Of a stretch of DNA of 64,000 nt, positions 27,641 to 36,274 are shown one piece after another; the first letter of the stretch is position 1; every line of letters begins with the position of its first letter. The notes beneath the pieces were generated by a model. The model was not told where the DNA came from and made no database searches. It saw only the letters and a program-made list of their open reading frames with translations. The DNA lies in contig CAWETN010000019.1 in assembly GCA_963812075.1 (NCBI GenBank), positions 1 through 64,000 on the forward strand, given 5' to 3'. Source of the DNA: JAMXLO01 sp963812075 (GTDB taxonomy: Bacteria > Pseudomonadota > Alphaproteobacteria > Acetobacterales > Acetobacteraceae). Both the position numbers and the translations under genes were made by a program.

Positions 27641-28423
27641 TGCGCTGGATTCGCTTCACCGCCGATGGCCGCACGTCCTACGGCTCGCTGAACGGCGACA
27701 CCGTCAGCGAGATCAGCGGCGACCCGTGGGGCGCACACAGCGCCACCGGCAAGACCTTCAGACTCTGCGGACGTGAAGCTGGAGGTGCCGGTGATCCCGC
27801 GCACCTTCTACGCGGCCGGCATCAACTACGCCGCGCATATCCGCGAGATGGCCGAGAAGCGCGGCGTGCAGCCGGTGTTTCCCGAGAAGGCGGACATCGG
27901 CTATCGCGCCAACAACGCGCTGATCGCGCATGACGAGGATGTGGTGATCCCCAAGGATGCCACCGAGAAGGTCAACTACGAGGGCGAGCTCGTGGTGATC
28001 ATCGGCAGGCAGGTGAAGCATCTGTCGAAGGCCGATGCGATGTCGTGCGTGTTCGGCTACACCATCGGCAACGACGTGTCCGAGCGCACCTGGCAGCGCG
28101 GCGACCGCACGTTCTGGCGCGGCAAGAACGCCGACACGTTCAAGCCGATGGGTCCCTGGATCGACACCGACGTCGATATCGACGCGATGCAGACCATCGT
28201 GCGGGTGAACGGCAAGGACAGCCTGCGCTTCAAGACCAACGACATGATCTTCGACATCCCGACCTATATCGAGGCGATGACGCGCTACCTGACGCTGTAT
28301 CCGGGCGACGTGATCTGGATGGGCACCGACGGCACCTCGCCCGACCTCAAGCACGGCGACGTCGTCGAGGTGGAACTCACCGGGCTTGGCGTGCTGCGCA
28401 ATCGCTTCGTCCGCGAGGCATAG
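27640..28423 (+). CDS. Fumarylacetoacetate hydrolase-family protein, one frame break
   Basis: About 260 codons. The N-terminal piece MRWIRFTADGRTSYGSLNGD is followed by a break near 27765, then the catalytic domain PRTFYAAGINYAAHIREMA. The metal-binding residues lie in NYEGELVVIIGRQ (Glu-x-Glu), and further blocks are FGYTIGNDVSERTWQ and YPGDVIWMGTDGTSPDLKHGD. Family members cleave acylpyruvates or decarboxylate/isomerise oxo acids. The start is coupled to the dioxygenase stop. Together they look like steps of an oxidative ring or side-chain degradation route. Confidence 0.9.
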
Positions 28424-28429
28424 CCTCCC

Positions 28430-30181
28430 CTGCTCGACACTCTCGTCGTACTGCTGGCTGCGGCCACCATTGCGGTGCCACTGACGCGGCGCGCCGGCTT
28501 CGGCAGCGTGCTGGGCTACCTGCTTGCCGGGCTTGTCATCGGTCCCGGCGGGCTGCGGCTGATCACCGATGTCGGCGCGATCGCCTCGATCGCCGAACTC
28601 GGCGTGGTCATGCTGCTGTTCCTGATCGGGCTCGAAGTTCGGCCGCAGCGCCTGTGGGTGATGCGCCGGTCGGTGTTCGGTCTGGGCACGGCCCAGGTTT
28701 TCCTCACCGGTGCGATACTGGCGGCGCTCGCCTACGCCTTCGGATTGGCCTGGCAGGGTTCGGTCGTGCTTGGTGCCGGCCTGGCGATGTCCTCCACCGC
28801 GATCGTGCTGCCGCTGCTCGCGGAGCGCGACCTGCTACGGACGCCGGCCGGCCGCGACGCCTTCGCCGTGCTGCTGTTCCAGGACATCGCGTTCATCCCG
28901 TTCGTCGCCATCGCCCCGCTGCTGTCGAGCAGCGAGGTGCCGGACCATGTCCCCTGGCTCGACGTGGCGCGTGGCGTCGCTGCCATCGCCGTCATTCTGG
29001 TCGGCGGGCGCTTTCTGCTTCGACCGCTGTTCCGCGCGATCGGCGGGGCAAGGACGCCCGAGGTATTCACCATCGTTGCCCTGCTGGTGGTCGCCAGCGC
29101 CGCCTTCATCGCCACCGCCGGCGGACTCTCGCCATCACTCGGCGCCTTCATGGCAGGCGTGCTGCTGTCCGATTCGGAATACCGCCACGAACTGCAGGCC
29201 GACATCGAGCCGTTCGAGGGACTGCTGCTGGGCTTCTTCTTCATCTCGGTCGGCATGTCGGTCGATCTGGCGCTGGCGCGTGCCCAGCCGCTGCTGATCC
29301 TCGCGGCGACCGCCGCGCTGCTGCTGGTGAAGTCGACGATCGGTTTCGGGCTGGGACGCATCGCCAGGCAGGACACGGTGAACGCGCTGCGCTTCGGCGC
29401 CGCGCTGCCGCAGGCCAGCGAGTTCAGCTTCGTGCTGTTCGACGCCGCCGTCGCCGCCGGCGCTCTGAGTACTGCCGGCAGATCGATCGCTACGCTGGTC
29501 ACCGCTGCATCTATGCTTGCGACGCCGATTCTGTTCGCGGGTGTGGAAGCTGGGATCGCGCGGTCCAGGCGCACGCCGCGGCCCGAATACGACACGATCG
29601 ACGCCGGGCCGACGCCGGTGATCATCGCCGGCTTCGGGCGCTTCGGGCAGATCATCGGCCGCGTGCTGCGCATGCACGGCATCGAGTTCACTGCGCTGGA
29701 GCGGGACCCAGGCCAGGTCGACGTGGTGCGCCGCTTCGGAACCAAGGTCTATTTCGGCGATCCCACGCGGCTGGATATGCTGCGCGCCGCCGGGGCCGAG
29801 ACGGCGAAGCTGCTCGTCGTGGCGCTGGACAATCCGCCCGACGTGCTGCGCACGGTCGAGGTGGTGAAGCGCAACTTTCCCAAACTCGCCATCTTGGCCA
29901 GGGCGCGCAACCGCTGGTACGCGCACCTGCTGATGGACCGCCAGGTCGATGGGCTGGTGCGCGAGACATTCCACTCCAGCCTGGAACTGGCCCGGCAGGC
30001 ACTCACTCTTCTCGGCATCGACGGTCCTGCGGCGGAACGTGCCATCACCCTGTTCCGTGAACACGACGAAAAGGGCCTGGTGGAGACCCACGCGATTTAT
30101 CGCGACGAGCAGCAACTCATCCAGAGCCAGCAGCAGGCGGCGGATGAACTGGCGAGCCTGTTCGAGGCGGATCGGCCGTGA
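28430..30181 (+). CDS. CPA2-family cation:proton antiporter with TrkA-N domain (KefB/KefC-like)
   Basis: About 583 residues. Twelve to thirteen membrane segments (first half with SVLGYLLAGLVIGPGG and GLAMSSTAIVLPLLAERD) precede a cytoplasmic Rossmann domain, VIIAGFGRFGQIIGRVLRMHG, with YFGDPTRLDMLRAAGAE. Exchanges K+ or Na+ for H+, gated by nucleotides or glutathione in relatives. The reading frame opens right after the FAH stop and has no ATG: CTG 28430 gives a full first helix, GTG 28475 would truncate it. A lost base near the start is possible. Its 3' end overlaps the convergent MFS gene by 65 bases. Confidence 0.88.
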   Translation: MLDTLVVLLAAATIAVPLTRRAGFGSVLGYLLAGLVIGPGGLRLITDVGAIASIAELGVVMLLFLIGLEVRPQRLWVMRRSVFGLGTAQVFLTGAILAALAYAFGLAWQGSVVLGAGLAMSSTAIVLPLLAERDLLRTPAGRDAFAVLLFQDIAFIPFVAIAPLLSSSEVPDHVPWLDVARGVAAIAVILVGGRFLLRPLFRAIGGARTPEVFTIVALLVVASAAFIATAGGLSPSLGAFMAGVLLSDSEYRHELQADIEPFEGLLLGFFFISVGMSVDLALARAQPLLILAATAALLLVKSTIGFGLGRIARQDTVNALRFGAALPQASEFSFVLFDAAVAAGALSTAGRSIATLVTAASMLATPILFAGVEAGIARSRRTPRPEYDTIDAGPTPVIIAGFGRFGQIIGRVLRMHGIEFTALERDPGQVDVVRRFGTKVYFGDPTRLDMLRAAGAETAKLLVVALDNPPDVLRTVEVVKRNFPKLAILARARNRWYAHLLMDRQVDGLVRETFHSSLELARQALTLLGIDGPAAERAITLFREHDEKGLVETHAIYRDEQQLIQSQQQAADELASLFEADRP

Positions 30182-31373
30182 CGCCGTTCTCGCGCGTCTC
30201 CGGCATCACCAGCCACAGCACGATGGTGGCCAGCGCACCGATCAGCGCGAGGACCACGAAGGCCATGGGGATCCCGGCCACATCGGCGATCCAGCCACCG
30301 AGCGCCGTGCTGAGGCCGGCGCCGAGACTTACCGCCAGTCCGAGCGCGCCCAGGCAGAGGTTGAAATGCGACGTGCCGCGCGTGATGTCGGCGGCAAGCA
30401 GCGGCAGCATAACGCCGAATACGGCGCCGCTCACGCCGCTCACCGCCTGCCCGGCGATCGGCAGCCATGCACCTGGCAGCACGGCCAGCAGCAGACCGCG
30501 CAAGGGCAATGCTGCCCAGCCCAGCAACAGAACGGGGCGCCGGCCCAGCTTCGCAGCGCCGCGACCGACCGCCGGCGAGCAGAGGGCCACGACCGCCTGC
30601 GGCACCATGATGCAGGCGGCGATGATCACGTTGGCGACGCTGCCGGCGCGCATCGTGACGGCGGCGCCGACCAGCGGCAGCATGGCGGCGTTCGACAGGT
30701 GGAACAGCACCACGCACAAAGCGAAGGCGAGCAATCGTCGGTCGCTGAACAATCCCCGCAATCCCGGCCAGTCGAACGGCGTGGTCGTAGTCTGCCGCCT
30801 GGCATGCGGACCGCGTCCGATCGCGCCCAGCGCGAACAGGGCGGGGATGCAAAGTGCGGCGGTCAGGATGAACACCGAGCGGCTGGAGAGGTAGGATCCG
30901 CTGACGCCCATCACCGCCGCAGTGAGGCCGTTGCCCACGGCGGCGAAGCGGGCGTTGCGTCCCAGGCGCTCGCCGAGCGCCGCATGGCCGACCAGGTGCA
31001 GGCTGATCGCGGCGATCGCGGGCGTGAGCACGCAACTTGCGAAGGCGTGCAACGTCTGCGCCACCATCACCGGCAATTGCGCCGGCCAGACGACCATGAG
31101 CAGCGCAGCCGCCATGACGCCAAGCAGTGCGCCGCCGGCGGCGAAGCGCTTGTTCGGCGCGCAGTCGACAAGTACGCCGGCTGGAAGCTGGCTGACCAGG
31201 GCCACGACGGTACCCAGCGTCAGGGCAAGGCCGATCTGCCCCTGGGTCCATTTATTTGTCGTCAGATAGACGGCGATGAACGGCCCGAAGCCGGTCTGCA
31301 CATCGGCAATGAAGAAATTGACCAGATCGAGCGCCCTGGCGCTGCGCGCGGTTCCTGTGTCGCTGCGCGACAT
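30117..31373 (-). CDS. MFS transporter (second)
   Basis: 418 residues, about 12 membrane segments. After ALDLVNFFIADVQTGFGPFI comes GQIGLALTLGTVVALVSQLP, then LVDCAPNKRFAAGG in place of the usual GxLADRxGRR loop, so motif A is degenerate. The second half contains VGRGAAKLGRRPVLLLGWAA. The drug/metabolite exporter branch is likely. Its C-terminal tail (PRTGSPVHPPPAAGSG) is encoded antisense to the end of the antiporter gene, so either tail may be shorter in reality. Separated by 3 bases from the PRC-barrel gene upstream, so probably in one operon with it. Confidence 0.85.
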   Translation of the reverse strand: MSRSDTGTARSARALDLVNFFIADVQTGFGPFIAVYLTTNKWTQGQIGLALTLGTVVALVSQLPAGVLVDCAPNKRFAAGGALLGVMAAALLMVVWPAQLPVMVAQTLHAFASCVLTPAIAAISLHLVGHAALGERLGRNARFAAVGNGLTAAVMGVSGSYLSSRSVFILTAALCIPALFALGAIGRGPHARRQTTTTPFDWPGLRGLFSDRRLLAFALCVVLFHLSNAAMLPLVGAAVTMRAGSVANVIIAACIMVPQAVVALCSPAVGRGAAKLGRRPVLLLGWAALPLRGLLLAVLPGAWLPIAGQAVSGVSGAVFGVMLPLLAADITRGTSHFNLCLGALGLAVSLGAGLSTALGGWIADVAGIPMAFVVLALIGALATIVLWLVMPETRENGVTADPPRTGSPVHPPPAAGSG

Positions 31374-31376
31374 GGA

Positions 31377-31880
31377 TCATTGCGGCGCTTGGGGCGTCGG
31401 CGCAGCCACCACGGGTGCCGGCACGGCCACCGGTGCCGGCGTGACCGCGGGTGCCGGTGCGACGACGACCGGCGCCGGCTGGGCAGCATCCTTGTACTCC
31501 GGTGCCGCCTTGATCTGGTCCTGCGTCAGGTTGAGCGTGATAGGATGCTTGGTGTCGGTCGGCGTGAAGCGCAGTGCATTCCAGTCCACCGCGATCTTGC
31601 GATTGCCCACGCCCATGAAGCCGCCGAAGTCGATCACCGCGGCCTGCGGCTGGCCCTGGTCGCCGACCAGGATGTCCACCAGGCGGCCGATCTCCTTGCC
31701 GTCCTGATCGGACACCATCTCGCCCAGCACGGCGCGTGCCTGATCGGGTGGAATGCGCTGCACCTCGCCGACCTGCGGCGAGGACGCCGCGGCGAGCAGC
31801 AGCGCAGCAAGAGCGGCTACGCACGGCCGCTTTACGCGCGAAAACCTGCGGCGGCGGGAGGGGCGATCAAGCATTGGCAC
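31377..31880 (-). CDS. Exported PRC-barrel protein with Ala-Pro-Val tail
   Basis: 167 residues. A basic start (DRPSRRRRFSRVKRP) and the hydrophobic CVAALAALLLAAASS form a signal peptide. The PRC-barrel follows (LGEMVSDQDGKEIGRLVDIL, VIDFGGFMGVGNRKIAVDW). The last 40 residues are almost only Ala, Pro and Val (PAPVVVAPAPAVTPAPVAVP), a flexible periplasmic linker-like tail. The start ATG at 31880 or 31874 overlaps the end of the EamA gene by up to 14 bases, so translation is coupled. Function unknown; envelope attachment plausible. Confidence 0.85.
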   Translation of the reverse strand: MPMLDRPSRRRRFSRVKRPCVAALAALLLAAASSPQVGEVQRIPPDQARAVLGEMVSDQDGKEIGRLVDILVGDQGQPQAAVIDFGGFMGVGNRKIAVDWNALRFTPTDTKHPITLNLTQDQIKAAPEYKDAAQPAPVVVAPAPAVTPAPVAVPAPVVAAPTPQAPQ

Positions 31881-32802
31881 GACTCCGCCGCTTCAGGTCT
31901 CGTTGACTGCTCGCCACCGGTACGGTGCGGATCGAGGCGAGCACGATGCCCGCGGCAATCAGCGCCATGCCGACGGCGTGGTACAGATAGAACGTCTCGC
32001 CCAGGAACAGCACGGCCAGGACGCTGCCGAATACCGGCATCAGATGCCACGACTGTCCAGCCCGCGCCGCGCCGATCAATTCGATGGCCCGGTTGAAGAA
32101 CAGATAGGCCACGAATGACGGGAGGACGGCGATATAGGCCAGGGTGAGCCAGGCCGGCAGGCTGCCCTCGATGCGGGCCCCCTGGGCGAACTCCCAAAGG
32201 TAGAACGGCAGGATCATCATCGAGCCTAGCCCCATCGTGGCGACCAGGAAGCTCATCGGATGCGTCGCGGGACGCACGCGGAACATCGCGGCATAGATGC
32301 CATAGATCAGCAGTGCCGCCAGGATCCAGATGTCGCCGCGGTTCAGCGACAGGTGCAGCAGGGTCTCCAGCGAGCCATGCGCGGCGATGACGGCGACGCC
32401 GATCAGCGACAGCACGACGCCGGCCGACTGCCACAGGCTCGGGCGCTCGCCGAACAGCGCGAACGCCCAGACGATGATGATCAACGGCCCCGCCGACTGC
32501 AGCAGCAATACGTTGAGCGCGGTCGTACCGGTCAGCCCGATATAGGACATCGTGTTGTAGGTCGCGATGCCGGTCGCCGACAGGAGCAGCATCATGCGCC
32601 AGTGGCGGCACAGGACGGCAGCGTCCTGCTTCAGGTAGGGCCAGGCGAAGCCGACCGCGACGAGGAACGCCCCCGTCCAGCGCCAGTAGGCGAGCGCGAT
32701 CGGCGGCACCATGCCTGCGACGCCACGGCCCAGCACGATATTGCCTGCCCAGAACAGGTTGGCCAGGATCAGCAGGGGCCAGGCGGAGTTCCAAAGCCGC
32801 AT
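31867..32802 (-). CDS. EamA/DMT-superfamily transporter (copy 2)
   Basis: 311 residues, ten helices in two EamA repeats. ILANLFWAGNIVLGRGVAGM and PIALAYWRWTGAFLVA are typical of repeat 1; DIWILAALLIYGIYAAMFRV opens repeat 2, and VFGSVLAVLFLGETFYLYHA is the highly conserved late motif. It exports small metabolites across the inner membrane. The start ATG directly follows the gamma-glutamyltransferase stop (TGAATG), implying shared transcription and coupled translation. Confidence 0.9.
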   Translation of the reverse strand: MRLWNSAWPLLILANLFWAGNIVLGRGVAGMVPPIALAYWRWTGAFLVAVGFAWPYLKQDAAVLCRHWRMMLLLSATGIATYNTMSYIGLTGTTALNVLLLQSAGPLIIIVWAFALFGERPSLWQSAGVVLSLIGVAVIAAHGSLETLLHLSLNRGDIWILAALLIYGIYAAMFRVRPATHPMSFLVATMGLGSMMILPFYLWEFAQGARIEGSLPAWLTLAYIAVLPSFVAYLFFNRAIELIGAARAGQSWHLMPVFGSVLAVLFLGETFYLYHAVGMALIAAGIVLASIRTVPVASSQRDLKRRSRANA

Positions 32803-34422
32803 TCAGAAAGCGCCGGCCCATCCGTCGCGCCGCGGGTCCGAACCGGCCATCCGGATGCCGTTCCCGGCGATGCGGATCGCCTGCACGCTGCACGGCCCTT
32901 CCAGCGGCCCCACGCGATGCAACCGATGTCCGAACCGCTCAAGTCCCGTCAAAACGTCGGCACCGAACCCTGGCTCGATGGTCAACCGGCCGTCGCCCTC
33001 GTGCGGCCAGTTCGCGCCCTGCCCCTGCTGGCTGGAGGTCCAGCGCGGCGCCTCCAGCGCGGTCTGCGGATCGGCGCCGAGGTCGATCATTGCGGTCAGC
33101 ACCTGGAGGTTGACCTGCACCTGATTGTCGGCACCGGGCGTGCCTTCGACCGCCCACAGCCTGCCGTCCTTGAACACCATCGGCGCGTTCATCGTGTGGC
33201 GCACGCGTTTGCCCGGCTCCAGCCGGTTGGCATGGCCCGGCGCGAGGTGCCAGTAAGCCATGCGGTTGTTCAGCAGGATGCCGGTGTCGCCGGCGGTGAC
33301 GCCGGAACCGAAGCCCGAGTTGAGGCTCTGGATGCCCGATACCGCGTTGCCCGCCGCGTCCACCACGCAGAAATAGGTGGTCTCGCCGCTCGCCTGCTCC
33401 GGCTCCGCCAGCGCGAGATTGCTGGCCCGCGCGCGGTCGATCGCACCGGCGCATTCATCGACATAGGCGTCGGACAGCAGGCGATCCAGCGGCACCTCGC
33501 CGAAGCGCGGGTCGGTGCCGTAGCGCTCGCGGTCCTGGAAGGCGCGCTTCTTCGCCTCCACCAGCACGTGCACGCGCTGCACCGGATCGAGCGCCGCAAT
33601 GTCGAAGCGCTCGGCGATCTTCAGCATCTGCAGCAGCGTGAAGCCGGTGGAGTTCGGCGGCGTCTGCGTGACACGGAAGCCGCGATAGTCGATCCCGATC
33701 GGGTCCTGCAGTTGGGGCCGGTACTCGTGCAGGTCGCGGTCATCCACCAGTACGCCGGCGTCGCGCATGCCGGCGACCAGACGCCTCGCCAGCCGGCCGC
33801 GATAGAAGGTTTCCGCCCCATCATCGGCGATCTCTTCCAGCGTGCGCGCAAGATCCGGCTGGCGAATCAAGGCGGCAAGCTTCGGCGTGCCCGTTGTCGT
33901 GTCGTGCAGGAAGACCGCACGTGAGCGCACATCGGCGGCAAGCACGTCGCGCACGTCACCGGCGAAGTGCTGGTAGTGGTGGGTGACCGCGAAGCCCTCG
34001 CGCGCATGCTCGATCGCCGGTCCGAATAGTCGCCGCCAAGGCAGCGTCCCGTGCGCCGCATGCATTTCGCCCAGCCCACCGAGCAGCCCGGGGGTGGAAA
34101 CGCTGAGCGGCCCGCGCACCGCGATGCCCTCGGCGCGGAAGCGCTCAGGTGTCGCGCCGAACGGAGCGCCACCCGTAGCGTTCCAGCAGTACGGCCTGCC
34201 GTCCTTGGCGATGTAGACCTGATAGAATCCGTCACCGCCTAGCCCGGACATTCCCGGCTCGACCACGCCCAAGGTCAGCGCGATCGCGACCGATGCATCG
34301 ACGGCGTTGCCGCCGGCACGCAGCGTGTCGAGGCCGGCCTGGGTCGCCAGCGGATGGTTCGCACCGACGGCGCCGTTGCGGCCCATGATGAGTACGCGAT
34401 GGGTCCGGGACGGGAGATACAT
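32803..34422 (-). CDS. Gamma-glutamyltransferase family protein
   Basis: 539 residues, the usual proenzyme size. Large-subunit blocks ANHPLATQAGLDTLRAGGNA and GVVEPGMSGLGGDGFY are present. The autoprocessing site is GETTYFCVVD with Thr348 as expected N-terminal nucleophile of the small subunit; the classical motif is TTHYSVVD, so His and Ser are replaced by Tyr and Cys. Also NSGFGSG and NAPMVFKDGRLW. No signal peptide is evident at ATG 34422 (MYLPSRTHRVLIM), unlike periplasmic GGTs, so cytoplasmic action is likely. Hydrolyses or transfers gamma-glutamyl groups. 19 bases after the S9 peptidase gene. Confidence 0.88.
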   Translation of the reverse strand: MYLPSRTHRVLIMGRNGAVGANHPLATQAGLDTLRAGGNAVDASVAIALTLGVVEPGMSGLGGDGFYQVYIAKDGRPYCWNATGGAPFGATPERFRAEGIAVRGPLSVSTPGLLGGLGEMHAAHGTLPWRRLFGPAIEHAREGFAVTHHYQHFAGDVRDVLAADVRSRAVFLHDTTTGTPKLAALIRQPDLARTLEEIADDGAETFYRGRLARRLVAGMRDAGVLVDDRDLHEYRPQLQDPIGIDYRGFRVTQTPPNSTGFTLLQMLKIAERFDIAALDPVQRVHVLVEAKKRAFQDRERYGTDPRFGEVPLDRLLSDAYVDECAGAIDRARASNLALAEPEQASGETTYFCVVDAAGNAVSGIQSLNSGFGSGVTAGDTGILLNNRMAYWHLAPGHANRLEPGKRVRHTMNAPMVFKDGRLWAVEGTPGADNQVQVNLQVLTAMIDLGADPQTALEAPRWTSSQQGQGANWPHEGDGRLTIEPGFGADVLTGLERFGHRLHRVGPLEGPCSVQAIRIAGNGIRMAGSDPRRDGWAGAF

Positions 34423-34441
34423 GATGGACTCCGAAATCTGA

Positions 34442-36211
34442 CTACAGATGCGCCGTGAAGAAATCCGCGATGGCGCGATAGATCCGACGCCGGTCGTCGG
34501 GCCGGATGAAGCCGTGCCCCGCATAATCGAAGGTGAGGTAGGTGACCTTCTTCTGGCGCTCCTGCAGCGCGGCAACGAACTGCTCGCTTTCGCCGATGGG
34601 AACCCGCGGATCGCGATGGCCGTGCGCAATGAGCACCGGCGCGGTGATGCGGTCGACGCGATGGATTGGCGAGATGCGCGCGAGCAGCGCCGCATCTCGC
34701 TCCGGGTCGCCGTATTCCGCCGCGCGGTGCTTGCGGCGCCACGCGCCCGTACCGGCGAGCAGCGTGACGAAGTCGGCGATGCCATAGTAGTTGACCGCGG
34801 CGCGCCACAACTCGGGATGCTCGGAGATCGCCGACATCACCATGAAGCCGCCGTACGACTGCCCCATGATGCCGATGCGCTCGCCGTCGATCGCCGGATG
34901 GGCGGTCAGCCAGTGGCGGGCGTGCGCGAGATCGGTCACGCTGTCCAGCCGGCGTTCGACATCGTCGCTCTCGGTGTAGGCGCGGCCGTAGCCGGAACTG
35001 CCGCGCACGTTCGGCATCAGCACGGCGAAGCCCTGGGCGAGCAGCATCTGGATGTCGGGCCGGAAGTTCGGTCGCGTCTGGCCGACCGGTCCGCCGTGCA
35101 CCCACATGATCGCCGGAAACCCGCCGGACGGCTGCACCGCGTCCGGCACAGCCAGCCAGCCGGGGATCTGCCGGTTATCGAAGCTCGGCCATGACACCAG
35201 TTCGAACCCGGCGAAACCTGCGCCATGCGGCTCGGGCTGCCACACCGGCCGCACGGTGCCATCCTGCCAGAGCCAGAGCGCCGGCGGCGCGGTGGGCGAG
35301 GCGGCGCTGAACGCCAGAACCCGGCTGTCGGGTGACCAGGCAAGGTCGCTGGCCACACCGCGCGGCAAGCCGGTCACCACCTTGCGTTCGCCGTCGATGG
35401 GCCCGATGCGCATCACCGCGAATCCGCGATCGTTCTCGATGGTCGCGAGCCGGGACTGGTCGGGCGCCAGCGCCCAGGCCTCGATGTCGCGCTCGCCCGC
35501 ATCATAGACCACGCTGGCCGAACCGGTCCCGGCGTCCAGCCGCAGCAGACGCATGAAGTTGCCGCCGCCCAGGTCGGTGAGCGCCAGCAGGCTCCGCCCG
35601 TCATTCGCCCAGCGCACGCTCTGGAAGTTGCTCGGCGACCCAAGCGGCCGCGCGTCTCCCGTCGCAAGATCGAGCAGCAGCAGCGACTCCGCCCCGTAGC
35701 CACGATCGTGCACCAGAGCCAGCCGTGAGCCGTCGGGGCTGAAGCCCGCCACGCTCAGCAGGTTGGTGCCGTCGAACACGCGGCGGCGGTCGCCGGTCGC
35801 CACGGTCTGCACATACACATCGAAATGCGCCTCGTCGCGCTCGTTCGCGGTGTAGGCGATCTCGGCGCCGTCCGGCGACCACGCACCGAAGTCATGGATG
35901 ACGGCGGGGTTGGCGGTCAGTTCGCGCGGTTCCATCGACGCGTCGCCCGGATCGAGCAGCCAGAGCTGCTGGCGCTCGTCGCCGCCGCGGTCGATGCCGT
36001 AGATCAGACGATCATCGACCGGTGAGCGTCGCAGCAGCGCGACCTTCTCGTCGTGGAAGGTCAGCTGTCTGTCGTCACCGCTCGCGAGATCGAGCGACCA
36101 GACCTGCGGGAGGCCAGAACCGCGCAGGTGGAACAACGTCCGGCCGTCGCGGGAGTAGCTGGGCGAGGTGGCGCTGCCGATCGCGGCGAAGACTTCCGGG
36201 TCTTGCGTCAT
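34442..36211 (-). CDS. S9-family (prolyl oligopeptidase-like) peptidase
   Basis: 589 residues. An N-terminal beta-propeller with repeated WSPDG/FSPDGSRLAL-like blades (about 1-340) is followed by an alpha/beta hydrolase domain. Catalytic Ser452 lies in GIMGQSYGGFMV, Asp534 in HGHRDPRVP and His566 in YAGHGF. Cleaves short peptides, probably in the cytoplasm as no signal is seen. ATG 36211 was chosen; ATG 36223 would add four residues. Same operon as gamma-glutamyltransferase, EamA and PRC-barrel genes: peptide/glutathione turnover with export fits. Divergent from the UdgX gene. Confidence 0.92.
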   Translation of the reverse strand: MTQDPEVFAAIGSATSPSYSRDGRTLFHLRGSGLPQVWSLDLASGDDRQLTFHDEKVALLRRSPVDDRLIYGIDRGGDERQQLWLLDPGDASMEPRELTANPAVIHDFGAWSPDGAEIAYTANERDEAHFDVYVQTVATGDRRRVFDGTNLLSVAGFSPDGSRLALVHDRGYGAESLLLLDLATGDARPLGSPSNFQSVRWANDGRSLLALTDLGGGNFMRLLRLDAGTGSASVVYDAGERDIEAWALAPDQSRLATIENDRGFAVMRIGPIDGERKVVTGLPRGVASDLAWSPDSRVLAFSAASPTAPPALWLWQDGTVRPVWQPEPHGAGFAGFELVSWPSFDNRQIPGWLAVPDAVQPSGGFPAIMWVHGGPVGQTRPNFRPDIQMLLAQGFAVLMPNVRGSSGYGRAYTESDDVERRLDSVTDLAHARHWLTAHPAIDGERIGIMGQSYGGFMVMSAISEHPELWRAAVNYYGIADFVTLLAGTGAWRRKHRAAEYGDPERDAALLARISPIHRVDRITAPVLIAHGHRDPRVPIGESEQFVAALQERQKKVTYLTFDYAGHGFIRPDDRRRIYRAIADFFTAHL

Positions 36212-36274
36212 CCGACGGAGCATACCCTTCCATCCAGGCTTGGAAAGCCAGACAGGATAGGGTTTTCTCGAAAT

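Noticed and set aside
29949..32096. A 715-codon plus-strand frame
   Set aside because: Antisense to the MFS, PRC-barrel and EamA genes, with no family features and low-complexity Gln/His/Arg content.
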